The position numbers and the translations under genes were made by a program. From NCBI GenBank assembly GCA_017546025.1, contig JAFYYS010000015.1, positions 1 through 64,000 of the forward strand: a stretch of 64,000 nt of DNA. The letters are read 5' to 3'. Source of the DNA: Lachnospiraceae bacterium. GTDB lineage: Bacteria; Bacillota; Clostridia; Lachnospirales; Lachnospiraceae. Shown piece by piece: positions 17,339-25,524 of the stretch (positions are counted from its first letter, which is position 1; every line of letters begins with the position of its first letter). Under the pieces are notes generated by a model. That model was given only the letters and a program-made list of their open reading frames with translations, did not search any database and had not been told where the DNA came from.

Positions 17339-19176
17339 CAGACACAGACGAACTCCGTGATTCCGCAGTGCTTGCAAAGCTTCTTCCGTATATCGGGCAG
17401 AATCGCCGCAGGGAAGCGGAGAGAATCCGCACCGAAAGCGGGCGTCTTGCCTCGTACGGGGCAGGGATTCTGCTTTCCCTGGCACTCTCGGAATACCGGT
17501 CGAAAAACGAAGGAAAAGGATACCGCACGGTATCCTTCGTTTCGTTATCAAAGGACGATTTGTCAGAGGACAGCCTGCTGAAGACGGAACGCCGCGAAGG
17601 CGGCAAACCGTATCTTTCTTCATTCCCGGAGTTTCACTATAACATTTCCCACTCCGCCAACCGCGTCATGCTGACGGTTTGCGACACGGAGACCGGCTGC
17701 GATGTGCAGCAGATCGGTAAGCACGGTTTAAAGCTTGCAAAGCGCTGCTTCTCGCCTGCGGAGCTTGCTTATTACGAAGCGGGGACGGAGGATGAACGGG
17801 CCCGGCGGCTTGCGAAGATCTGGGCGCGGAAGGAGAGCTTTTTGAAAGCAGTCGGCGTCGGCATCGCAACGGATATGACAGCCTTCTCGACCGTTGATGA
17901 GAAGGGTGAAGACTGCCTTATGCAGTCACTTGACGACGGGCATTGGACCGTCGTTTCAAAAGAACCTGAGGACGGCTTCTGCTACGCCGTCTGTTATGCG
18001 TGTATAGAGGATAAAAATGGAAAAGGAGACGCTATGAACTTTGAAAAACTGACAGCCTATCTGGACAGTCTGCCGAACGGTTACGGCATTCCGTCCGCGG
18101 ACTGCATCGTGATGAAGGACCATAAGCAGGTGTACCGCCACCTGGTCGGAACGAGAGACGAAAAGCACACCGAGCCGGTGCTCACAACCGATCAGTATCT
18201 GATGTTTTCGATGACCAAGATTCAGACGATGACGGCGTTCATGCAGCTTTGCGAGCAGGGGAAGATTTCGCTTGACGACCCGGTCGGCAAATACCTTCCC
18301 GCTTACAAAAATCTGACCGTCCGCGAGGGCGATAAGGTTGTTCCCGCGAATAAGCCCCTACTGATGCGGCATCTGTGTTCAATGCAGTCGGGCCTTGATT
18401 ACGATTTGCGAAGACCGGGCATTTTAGAGACCGTTTCGAAGTACGGCGAGGCTGCCACGACAAGACAGATTGTGGACTCCTTTGTGAAGTCCCCGCTGCT
18501 GTTCCATCCCGGTGAGCACTTCTTATACAGTTTAAGCCACGATGTCGTTGCGGCTGTCATTGAAGTCGTGAGCGGCATGGCATTTTCCGAATACCTGAGA
18601 AAGAACATCTGGGAGCCCGTCGGCATGAAGCGGACGTACTTCTATAAGAAGAGCGTGGCGGAGCCCAATTTGAATTGCCAGCATATCGCGACGGAGCAGG
18701 GCATCGTTCCGTTGACCGGTGAAGCGTGCGATTACCAGATTTCGGAAGCGTATGAAAGCGGCGGAGCCGGACTTGTGAGCTGCACCGAGGACTACGCGCT
18801 TTTGGCTGACGCGCTTGCAAACGGCGGCATTGCGGCGACCGGCAAGAGAATTCTCACGCCGGAGTCGATTGAAACCATCCGGACCAACCAGCTTTCGGAT
18901 GTCTCCCGCGGCGACATGTTCCGGACAATGGGGCGTCCGGGCTACGGCTACGGCATCGGCATGCAGATTCTTCTTGAGCCGGAGCTTGCAGGCCTTGACG
19001 GCAAGCCGTCACCCGCAACGAAGGGCGTCTTCGGCTGGGACGGCGCGGCAGGCAGCTGCACAATCATGGTGCCGGAGCGAAAGACCGCTTTGGTATTTGT
19101 CATTCACGTAAGAAATCTCGGCGTGGCGTATTCGGAGATTCATCCGAAGCTTCGCGATCTGATTTTCGAAGAGTAG
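17320..19176 (+). CDS. Fusion: 4'-phosphopantetheinyl transferase domain plus serine hydrolase (class C beta-lactamase fold)
   Basis: One uninterrupted frame of 618 residues. Residues 1-235 are an Sfp-type 4'-phosphopantetheinyl transferase: N-I-S-H-S (about 109), Mg-binding G-C-D-V and the W-A-R-K-E-S-F-L-K signature (about 168). The acidic residue usually two places after the first Asp is Gln, seen in some members. Residues 239-618 are a beta-lactamase-fold serine hydrolase with S-M-T-K as the S-x-x-K motif and G-W-D-G-A-A-G-S near the end; the Y-x-N position reads Y-S-L. An ATG at 18034 (Met239) has its own AAAAGGAG, so the hydrolase may also be made alone. The start overlaps the NUDIX gene by 19 bases. 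Fusion of these domains is unusual. Confidence 0.8.
   Translation: MYRVYLADTDELRDSAVLAKLLPYIGQNRRREAERIRTESGRLASYGAGILLSLALSEYRSKNEGKGYRTVSFVSLSKDDLSEDSLLKTERREGGKPYLSSFPEFHYNISHSANRVMLTVCDTETGCDVQQIGKHGLKLAKRCFSPAELAYYEAGTEDERARRLAKIWARKESFLKAVGVGIATDMTAFSTVDEKGEDCLMQSLDDGHWTVVSKEPEDGFCYAVCYACIEDKNGKGDAMNFEKLTAYLDSLPNGYGIPSADCIVMKDHKQVYRHLVGTRDEKHTEPVLTTDQYLMFSMTKIQTMTAFMQLCEQGKISLDDPVGKYLPAYKNLTVREGDKVVPANKPLLMRHLCSMQSGLDYDLRRPGILETVSKYGEAATTRQIVDSFVKSPLLFHPGEHFLYSLSHDVVAAVIEVVSGMAFSEYLRKNIWEPVGMKRTYFYKKSVAEPNLNCQHIATEQGIVPLTGEACDYQISEAYESGGAGLVSCTEDYALLADALANGGIAATGKRILTPESIETIRTNQLSDVSRGDMFRTMGRPGYGYGIGMQILLEPELAGLDGKPSPATKGVFGWDGAAGSCTIMVPERKTALVFVIHVRNLGVAYSEIHPKLRDLIFEE
18021..18036 (+). 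promoter_or_regulatory. Internal ribosome binding site and start codon within the fusion gene
   Basis: AAAAGGAG at 18021-18028 stands five bases before an in-frame ATG at 18034, exactly at the junction between the transferase and hydrolase domains. It is as good as the ribosome sites of neighbouring genes, which suggests that the hydrolase was, or still is, translated separately. Confidence 0.6.
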
Positions 19177-19191
19177 AGAAGGGAGCAGCTT

Positions 19192-20658
19192 ATGGGAGAC
19201 AGCATTAAGAAACTGACGATTTTACACTCAAACGATTTGCACGGGGACTTCCTCCCGAAGGAAACGGACGGGAAGGAAACCGGCGGACTTAGCCGCCTTT
19301 CGGGCTACGTCTCAAAGATCCGTTCGGAGAAGGAAAATGTGATCTATGCCATCGCGGGCGACATGTTCCGCGGCTCCATCATCGACTCCGAGTTCCACGG
19401 TCTTTCGACCATCGATCTGATGAACAACCTGAACCCCGATGTTGCCACCATCGGCAACCATGAGGTCGACTACGGCTTTGCACACCTTTTATTCCTTGAA
19501 AAATGTGCGAAGTTCCCGATTGTGAACGCGAACCTGTTCATTACGATGAACAACTCCCGCGTGTTCACGCCGTACATCAACCTTGAAGTCGGCGGCATGA
19601 AGATCATGTTCATCGGCATCCTCACCGAGGAGGTGCTTGCCTCCACGAAGAACGAAAAGATCATCGGCACGTTCATCGATCTCGAGTCGGCGGCGAAGGA
19701 AGTCGGCATCATCTGCGACAACTACCGGACCGTCAGAACCGACATGACGATTCTGCTGACGCACGTCGGTTATGAGAACGACCGCAAGCTTGCCGAGCTG
19801 TTGGATCCTGACTGGGGCGTTAATATGATCATCGGCGGCCACTCGCATACGTTCATGGAGCAGGCCGATGTCGTGAACGGCATTCCGATTGTGCAGGCCG
19901 GCACGGGCACCGGTGTCATCGGACGGTTCGACATTCAGTATGATACCGAGAAGAAAACGGTTGAAGACTGGAAGTGGCGTCTTGTTCCGATCAATGAGGA
20001 CACCGCGCCGAAGGATACGATCATGGAGGAGCTTGTCGACAGCTACCGCACCGAGACCGACCGCAAGTATAAGCGCGTCGTGACGAGATGGGCGAGAAAG
20101 CTGACGCATCCCTGCCGCGAGCAGGAGACCGAAATGGGCAACCTCTACGCTGACCTGATGGCGTGGGAAGCAAGCTACGATGTGATGATGTTCGGTTCCG
20201 GAAGCATCCGGAAGAAGGAACTCGGTCCGGTCATCGAGTACCAGGACATGGTTGAGAATACGCCGTTTGACGATACGCTTCATATGGTTGAGGTAACAGG
20301 GGCGCAGATGCGTCGTATTTTCCAACATCTGTTCCGGGATGAGGCGTGGGTCGGTGAGACGGAGTTTTATCAGATTTCAAGCGCGCTTCGCGTGACGTAT
20401 CGGAAGTCGACGCATACGATTGAGTCGCTGACGTTCCGCGGGGAGCCGGTGACGGACGACATGCGGATTAAGCTCGGTCTGCAGGCTTATCATTTCAACA
20501 ACTTCGATGACTTCTTCGGCGTTCCGCTTGAGGAGGTTAAAGCGAACATGAAGCCGCGGGTTGTGGCGACCTCGGTCAACAACATCATCGAAGAGTACTT
20601 CGCAACGAACACCGGGCTCGACGCGAAGGTGGACGGAAGAATCACAATTTTAGAGTAA
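19192..20658 (+). CDS. 5'-nucleotidase / metallophosphoesterase family protein
   Basis: 488 residues, ATG behind AAGGGAG, 15 bases after the fusion gene. The N-terminal metallophosphoesterase domain shows all signature blocks: N-D-L-H-G-D near 14, G-D-M near 57, G-N-H-E near 86 and G-G-H-S-H-T near 215. The C-terminal half matches the 5'-nucleotidase C domain (N-L-Y-A-D-L-M; S-G-S-I-R). Unlike secreted 5'-nucleotidases there is no signal peptide, so it should act in the cytoplasm on nucleotides or sugar nucleotides. With the NUDIX hydrolase it suggests a nucleotide clean-up or salvage operon, closed by the terminator at 20664. Confidence 0.88.
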   Translation: MGDSIKKLTILHSNDLHGDFLPKETDGKETGGLSRLSGYVSKIRSEKENVIYAIAGDMFRGSIIDSEFHGLSTIDLMNNLNPDVATIGNHEVDYGFAHLLFLEKCAKFPIVNANLFITMNNSRVFTPYINLEVGGMKIMFIGILTEEVLASTKNEKIIGTFIDLESAAKEVGIICDNYRTVRTDMTILLTHVGYENDRKLAELLDPDWGVNMIIGGHSHTFMEQADVVNGIPIVQAGTGTGVIGRFDIQYDTEKKTVEDWKWRLVPINEDTAPKDTIMEELVDSYRTETDRKYKRVVTRWARKLTHPCREQETEMGNLYADLMAWEASYDVMMFGSGSIRKKELGPVIEYQDMVENTPFDDTLHMVEVTGAQMRRIFQHLFRDEAWVGETEFYQISSALRVTYRKSTHTIESLTFRGEPVTDDMRIKLGLQAYHFNNFDDFFGVPLEEVKANMKPRVVATSVNNIIEEYFATNTGLDAKVDGRITILE

Positions 20659-20663
20659 CCACT

Positions 20664-20693
20664 AAGGCCGGCGGGATGCCTCGCCGGCTTTTT
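20664..20693 (+). terminator. Terminator after the 5'-nucleotidase-like gene
   Basis: AAGGCCGGCG pairs with CGCCGGCTTT around a short loop, followed by further T residues. It ends the 15157-20658 transcript. Confidence 0.88.
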
Positions 20694-20751
20694 CATTTGT
20701 GCGAAAAAAGTTCTGCTCTCACGCATCATAGTCAGTGAGGAGGTTAAGAAA

Positions 20752-21282
20752 ATGTCGACAGAGAATAATCAACTCACCATCTGGATCCGCAACATGAAAA
20801 CAAGCCGGGAGGCGTTCGAAGCGCTTTACAATGAGATGAGCCGGCCGATGTATACGGTCGCATGCCGGATCCTAAAAAACCGCGCGGATGCGGAAGACAT
20901 CGTGCAGGACGTGTTTCTTAAACTGCTGAAGCGGGACGACGGAGAATCGATTGACAATGCAAGGGCATACATTCTTCAGACCGTACGGAACGAGGCGCTG
21001 ATGTTGCTTCGGAAACGTTCGAAGGAAGAACTCCGAGGGGAAATCCCCGAGGACGTGCCCGATGGAGAAACGGAGACGGAGAACGCAGAGAACCGGACAG
21101 CCGTTCTCGGTGCGCTTTCGGCACTCGAGCCGACGGAGCGGGACATATTCACGCTGCATGTGAACGGTGAACTCGGCTTTGAAGAAATCGCGGGCATGCT
21201 CGGAATGTCCCTGTCGGCCGTCTACCGCAGATACCGAAAAGCAATTAAGAAGCTACGGAGCAGAATAGGAGGAAATCTATGA
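20752..21282 (+). CDS. ECF-type RNA polymerase sigma factor
   Basis: 176 residues. Region 2 (about 20-95) has the D-A-E-D-I-V-Q-D-V-F core-binding motif, and region 4 (about 120-172) a helix-turn-helix with E-I-A-G-M-L-G-M-S and the R-x-R-K-A-I-K-K-L tail. There is no region 1 or 3, as expected for the ECF group. ATG is behind AGGAGG. The gene overlaps the following membrane protein by four bases (ATGA), which makes that protein the obvious candidate for its regulator. No convincing autoregulatory promoter was found in the 60 bases upstream. Confidence 0.93.
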   Translation: MSTENNQLTIWIRNMKTSREAFEALYNEMSRPMYTVACRILKNRADAEDIVQDVFLKLLKRDDGESIDNARAYILQTVRNEALMLLRKRSKEELRGEIPEDVPDGETETENAENRTAVLGALSALEPTERDIFTLHVNGELGFEEIAGMLGMSLSAVYRRYRKAIKKLRSRIGGNL

Positions 21283-22325
21283 AATATTTAAGACGGGCAG
21301 GAATTGCCTTAAGCATAACCGTATTGGCAGGGGGCCTTCTGTGCGGTATCGCAGCAGCCGGTTCGGATGTCGGGCCGACCGCGACCCCTACGCCGACGCC
21401 TGCGGGAATCGTTATCGGGGATTCTGCGCAGGAGCCCGGACTCGAGGAACCGGTCCCGACAATGTCTCCCTGGGATATGGAACTGGCGAACACTTATAAA
21501 GCACTGGAAGCAATGAAGACGGACGGCACGGCGGGCTACGGCGGGTATTGGAAGGACGCAGATACGGAGCCGGGAGCATTCTTCATCGGCGTTACGAAGG
21601 ATGCCGACCGGGAGAAGATTCTTGCGCAAATTCCGGACTCGTTCCGGGATTGGATCCGTTTCGTCGATGTGAAATACACATACGCTGAAGTCTGGGAGAC
21701 GTACGAGGAGATCGTGAAGAAGTACTTTACGGACATCGCGGATGAGAATTTCCGTACGGACCCGGAGAAACAGGAACTGGTTTATGCAGGTTTCTCGGAG
21801 CAGCTGAACGCGGTTGAAATCGGTGTCCTCAATGATCTCCCAAAGGAACGTCAGGACCGGGTCATTGCGGAGTTGTTTGACCGGTACGGGAACAAGGTCG
21901 TCATTGAGCTTGCCGACCCGAATGCGGTGGTGATAGACTACATCGGCGACAAGGAAATCCTGTACGAGGGCATAAACCATCCCGTAGACAGTAGTTTTAC
22001 CGCTCAGCCGGGAACCGGTTATCAGATGCTGCGAAAGATAACCTACGCAGATTATCGGAATGATAAGAAAAACACAGGGCATCTGCTCCCGATTATTCTC
22101 GTGTCTGCCGCTGTTTTCGCTGTCGGGCTTGCCGCACTGTATTTCGGGCTTATCCGGGCGAGACGGAGAGCGGCAATAACCACGGACGGCAGAACGGTTT
22201 CCGCAAACTTAGAAACCGGTGACGGGGAGATTGAGGCCCTCTTTAAGAAGGCTTCGGAAGATGTATCCGAAGAAGGACGGGAACGCATCTTCACGGCATA
22301 TGAGAAGGAGCGGCAGGAAAAGTAA
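21279..22325 (+). CDS. Membrane protein translationally coupled to the sigma factor (candidate regulator)
   Basis: 348 residues. An N-terminal signal segment (about 8-27) is followed by a T/P-rich linker, an extracytoplasmic domain of about 210 residues, a transmembrane helix near 268-292 and a cytoplasmic tail of about 56 residues. The ATGA overlap with the sigma gene suggests stoichiometric production. The topology is the reverse of most ECF anti-sigma factors, whose sigma-binding part is N-terminal; here only the C-terminal tail would be in the cytoplasm. I do not recognise the family. It may be a sensor or an unusual anti-sigma factor, which is inference from context. Confidence 0.75.
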   Translation: MKYLRRAGIALSITVLAGGLLCGIAAAGSDVGPTATPTPTPAGIVIGDSAQEPGLEEPVPTMSPWDMELANTYKALEAMKTDGTAGYGGYWKDADTEPGAFFIGVTKDADREKILAQIPDSFRDWIRFVDVKYTYAEVWETYEEIVKKYFTDIADENFRTDPEKQELVYAGFSEQLNAVEIGVLNDLPKERQDRVIAELFDRYGNKVVIELADPNAVVIDYIGDKEILYEGINHPVDSSFTAQPGTGYQMLRKITYADYRNDKKNTGHLLPIILVSAAVFAVGLAALYFGLIRARRRAAITTDGRTVSANLETGDGEIEALFKKASEDVSEEGRERIFTAYEKERQEK

Positions 22326-22377
22326 AACGGAAGAATTCAAACGGCGGCGGGCGAATGCCTGCCGTCGCTTTCTTGAA

Positions 22378-22425
22378 CATGACCGCAGTCATGGTTTTCC
22401 TTTCGGAAAATGTGACCGCGGTCAC
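22378..22425 (+). promoter_or_regulatory. Tandem dyad operators upstream of the ABC transporter operon
   Basis: Two palindromes share TGACCGCNGTCA: a near-perfect one at 22378-22393 (CATGAC-CGCA-GTCATG) and a perfect 14-base one at 22412-22425. Their centres are 33 bases apart, about three helical turns. A TATGAT at 22449-22454 has no good -35 hexamer. If transcription starts near 22461 the operators are centred near -42 and -75, classic activator positions. The response regulator at 26800 is a candidate binder. Confidence 0.6.
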
Positions 22426-22505
22426 TTTTCGTTTTCGGAAGGATTCGATATGATAAGGGCAGAAAGAAGAGAACGTCGTTAAGACGCGAAGGAGAGGATT
22501 ACGGA

Positions 22506-23654
22506 ATGAAGTCAAACCTGTCCGCATGGAAATATGTAAAGAACAATCGAAAGAACGTCACCACAATGGTTGTGGGGCTGGCGCTCTCATTTGCCGCAAT
22601 CTATATTGTGCATATGCTTTTAATGACGAGTGTCGAGAGTTTTAAGCCGTTGGCGCTTACGCAGCCGAAGAAGATGTGCTTCTTCGCTTTGAGCCGGTCG
22701 ACGCTTGATCAGGCAGCCGTTCCCGGCGCGGAGGACGGCACGGCGGAGGAAAAACGGGACGCGCTCGTGAAACTGCTGGAGCAGACGGACGGAATTGACA
22801 GCGTCATCAGGACGCAGATCATTCGGACGGATTACCGGGCGGTGATCGGGACGCTGTCGATGAAGTTTCCGCTGTACGAGGCCAAGGATATTCCGGCGTT
22901 TCTCAGGCATGTCGACGCAAAGCTTACGGACGGGCGGATGCCTGAAGAAGACGGTGAGATTCTGGTTGATGAAGTGATTCTTAAAAACATGAATGCGAAG
23001 ATCGGCGACTGGTACCTGCCTGACTGGTACGGCGAGGTATTTAAGATTGTCGGGACCATCAAATCGGAAGGCATGTACTGCGTCGGAACGCCGAAGGGAT
23101 TTGTCAATAACGGCTGGTACAATACCGTGCTCTGTGACGGGGAACACTCGGATCTGGAATCTTTGCTTGCGCAGTACGGCATTAAGCTCGGAGCCGAGGA
23201 TGAAATCGACGATGCGGTCACCAACCGGACATTCTACCAACGGGACTGCGTCGAGCTGATTGAAAACGTTGTCAAAGCCATTTCGGCGATTGTCATGTTC
23301 TTCCTCGGTGTGACGATGCTGATTGCATACGTGTCATTTCTCAGAAACCGTGTGAACGAATACTGCCTGTACACATCGATCGGATACAGCCGCTTTGAGG
23401 TGTACGGCATGATGATGCGGGAAATGTTACTGATCTTCGTGAGCGGACTTGTTGCCGGCATTCTCACGGCGATTCCGGTCTGTCTCATATTCCGGCTGAC
23501 CATCATCGACCCGCGCGGAATGATCTGCCGGCTGCTCTATCCGGACAAGATGCTGCAGACCGCGGGACTGATGCTGTTCATCCTCGGCATCATACAGATT
23601 CCCCTGCTTCTGTGCATCAGAGGAATCAAGACGATTGACAGGTTGGAAGATTAG
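22506..23654 (+). CDS. ABC transporter permease, FtsX/MacB-like
   Basis: 382 residues. One membrane helix near 15-37, a large extracytoplasmic domain (about 40-250), then three helices near 255-280, 300-330 and 350-372. This 1+3 helix layout is that of FtsX/MacB-type permeases, which move lipids, peptides or drive envelope processes rather than importing solutes. ATG is behind GGAGAGG. It starts the operon with the ATPase and a second permease of the same type; the two permeases probably form a heterodimer. Confidence 0.85.
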   Translation: MKSNLSAWKYVKNNRKNVTTMVVGLALSFAAIYIVHMLLMTSVESFKPLALTQPKKMCFFALSRSTLDQAAVPGAEDGTAEEKRDALVKLLEQTDGIDSVIRTQIIRTDYRAVIGTLSMKFPLYEAKDIPAFLRHVDAKLTDGRMPEEDGEILVDEVILKNMNAKIGDWYLPDWYGEVFKIVGTIKSEGMYCVGTPKGFVNNGWYNTVLCDGEHSDLESLLAQYGIKLGAEDEIDDAVTNRTFYQRDCVELIENVVKAISAIVMFFLGVTMLIAYVSFLRNRVNEYCLYTSIGYSRFEVYGMMMREMLLIFVSGLVAGILTAIPVCLIFRLTIIDPRGMICRLLYPDKMLQTAGLMLFILGIIQIPLLLCIRGIKTIDRLED

Positions 23655-23691
23655 ATATACTACTACTGTAGAATAGATGAGGAGCGAAGCA

Positions 23692-24360
23692 ATGTTTGAA
23701 GTAAAGAATATCAGCATGATTTATGACATGGATACCGATGAGAAGATGTACGCGTTAAAGGGCTTTGACCTGACGCTCCCGGATAAGGGGCTGATCGGCA
23801 TCATCGGACCGTCCGGAAGCGGCAAGAGCACGCTTATGTACTGCCTGTCGACGCTTAAGAAGCCTACGGAAGGCACCGTATGCTACAACGGCACCGAGCT
23901 CACGACAATCACCGATTCGGAGCGTGAGAAAATCAGAAGGAAAGAGTTCGGCTTTGTGTTCCAGAAGCATTACCTTGTGCCGTACATGAACGCGCTTGAT
24001 AATGTGCTTGTGGCAGCAGCCGACCAGAGCGAGGAGACGAAGAAGCGGGCAAAAGAGTTTCTCGCCGGCCTCGGTCTCGGCGAGCGGGAACTTTCTAAGC
24101 GCCCGGCGAAGCTTTCCGGCGGACAGTGCCAGAGAGCGGCAATTGCGCGTGCGATGATCAACAATCCGAAGGTCGTATTTGCCGACGAACCGACCGCTTC
24201 ACTTGACCATGAGAACGCTTTCAACGTCATGCGGATTCTGAAGTCATATTCCGCCGACCGCCTTGTCCTTGTCGTGACGCACGACCGGAGCATCTTAAAC
24301 GAGGCGGACCGGATCATTGAAATCTGGGACGGCGAGATCAGCCGGAGGGAAACAGAATGA
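23692..24360 (+). CDS. ABC transporter ATP-binding protein (MacB/LolD-like)
   Basis: 222 residues from the ATG at 23692, seven bases after GAGGAG; an in-frame ATG at 23677 is inside the ribosome site region. Walker A is G-P-S-G-S-G-K-S-T (about 41), the signature is L-S-G-G-Q-C-Q-R and Walker B is V-F-A-D-E-P-T. It energises the flanking FtsX-type permeases. Its stop overlaps the start of the second permease (ATGA). Confidence 0.95.
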   Translation: MFEVKNISMIYDMDTDEKMYALKGFDLTLPDKGLIGIIGPSGSGKSTLMYCLSTLKKPTEGTVCYNGTELTTITDSEREKIRRKEFGFVFQKHYLVPYMNALDNVLVAAADQSEETKKRAKEFLAGLGLGERELSKRPAKLSGGQCQRAAIARAMINNPKVVFADEPTASLDHENAFNVMRILKSYSADRLVLVVTHDRSILNEADRIIEIWDGEISRRETE

Positions 24361-25448
24361 AAAAGCCTTTCTCCGCATTTTACTATGTGAAAGAAAACGT
24401 GGGCCGCTCCCTGTTAATCGGCTGTATGTTCTTTCTGACGACCATGCTGCTGCTCGCCGGAAACTACATTCAAAGCAATTACTATTACTGGGACGGAATC
24501 TGCGAGTATACCGAATCCCTGACGGACATCGCCGGCCTTCCGACCGACGAGAACTATGAGGACTACAAGGCCGTCATCGAAGAACTCGAGGCGGATCCGG
24601 AAATCATCGTCATGCTGAATTCGGGATTCAGCGCGAGCGCCCTCAGTTGGAAGTGCACGCTCGGATTCACCATGGGAAGCCATTGCGCCAGGTTCAATAC
24701 GGCGGAGGACCTTCAGACCGCGTTTCGCATTTTCGGCTATAAAGGAGACTTCAGCAAAGTGCATGACGGAAGCGTCATCATCAGCGAGCCGCTTGCGCGA
24801 AACTTAGGCTTTAAGCTCGGGGATACGCTCGGACCGGAAGAGGGACTGCACGGCGAATTCACGCTTGACGCTTTGATTGATGAGGACATCTTTGCCGTAT
24901 TCTTTGTGGAAACGGAAGAGGAAAATCTGATTCGCGCACACGTCCTGAGTGAGACATTAAGCCCGAAGGAAGTAAGAGAGCGCGTGACGCAGGTCGTCGG
25001 AGACCGGAAGGTGAAGATAAACGTTCCCGTCCGCGCCGAAGTGGAGAAAAACCTCGGCCCGATTAACCTCATCTTTTACGTAGCCCTGTTCCTGCTTTCG
25101 TTCGTGCTTGCCGTATCCGTAAACTCGGTCATCGCCGGGCATTACGCAAAGCGTACGTATGAGTTCGGAATCTATCGCGCCCTCGGGCGCACAAAAGGCG
25201 AAATCCGCCGCAAATGCGCTGCGGAAATTGCTCTGACCGATGCCATTGCAACCGTCATCGGCATCGCCGCAATTGAGCTCTACACCTTTCTGATGAATGA
25301 GCTTTATTACATCCCGCACGGACAGTTTCTGCCTTATTGGTCGGTCCTCGGCATCGTCGGCCTGGTCGTCGCAAATGCCCTCGTCCTGATTCCTGTCGTA
25401 TTGCTCCGCGGCCGCTCCATGTGCCGCGCCGACGTAACGGAGTTTTAA
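24357..25448 (+). CDS. ABC transporter permease, FtsX/MacB-like (second subunit)
   Basis: 363 residues. The same architecture as the first permease: helix near 20-38, external domain to about 235, then three helices near 240-262, 285-312 and 325-352. Translation is coupled to the ATPase through a four-base overlap. A perfect terminator hairpin follows at 25457, so the downstream two-component genes are reached only by read-through or by a promoter I could not identify. Confidence 0.85.
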   Translation: MKKPFSAFYYVKENVGRSLLIGCMFFLTTMLLLAGNYIQSNYYYWDGICEYTESLTDIAGLPTDENYEDYKAVIEELEADPEIIVMLNSGFSASALSWKCTLGFTMGSHCARFNTAEDLQTAFRIFGYKGDFSKVHDGSVIISEPLARNLGFKLGDTLGPEEGLHGEFTLDALIDEDIFAVFFVETEEENLIRAHVLSETLSPKEVRERVTQVVGDRKVKINVPVRAEVEKNLGPINLIFYVALFLLSFVLAVSVNSVIAGHYAKRTYEFGIYRALGRTKGEIRRKCAAEIALTDAIATVIGIAAIELYTFLMNELYYIPHGQFLPYWSVLGIVGLVVANALVLIPVVLLRGRSMCRADVTEF

Positions 25449-25456
25449 AACACAAT

Positions 25457-25486
25457 GGGAAATGCCACACGGCATTTCCCGTTTTT
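25457..25486 (+). terminator. Terminator between ABC operon and histidine kinase
   Basis: GGGAAATGCC pairs perfectly with GGCATTTCCC over an ACAC loop, followed by GTTTTT. Confidence 0.88.
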
Positions 25487-25524
25487 CCGTTCCTTTCAGC
25501 CTGCTTCAAAAAGGGAGACATTCG

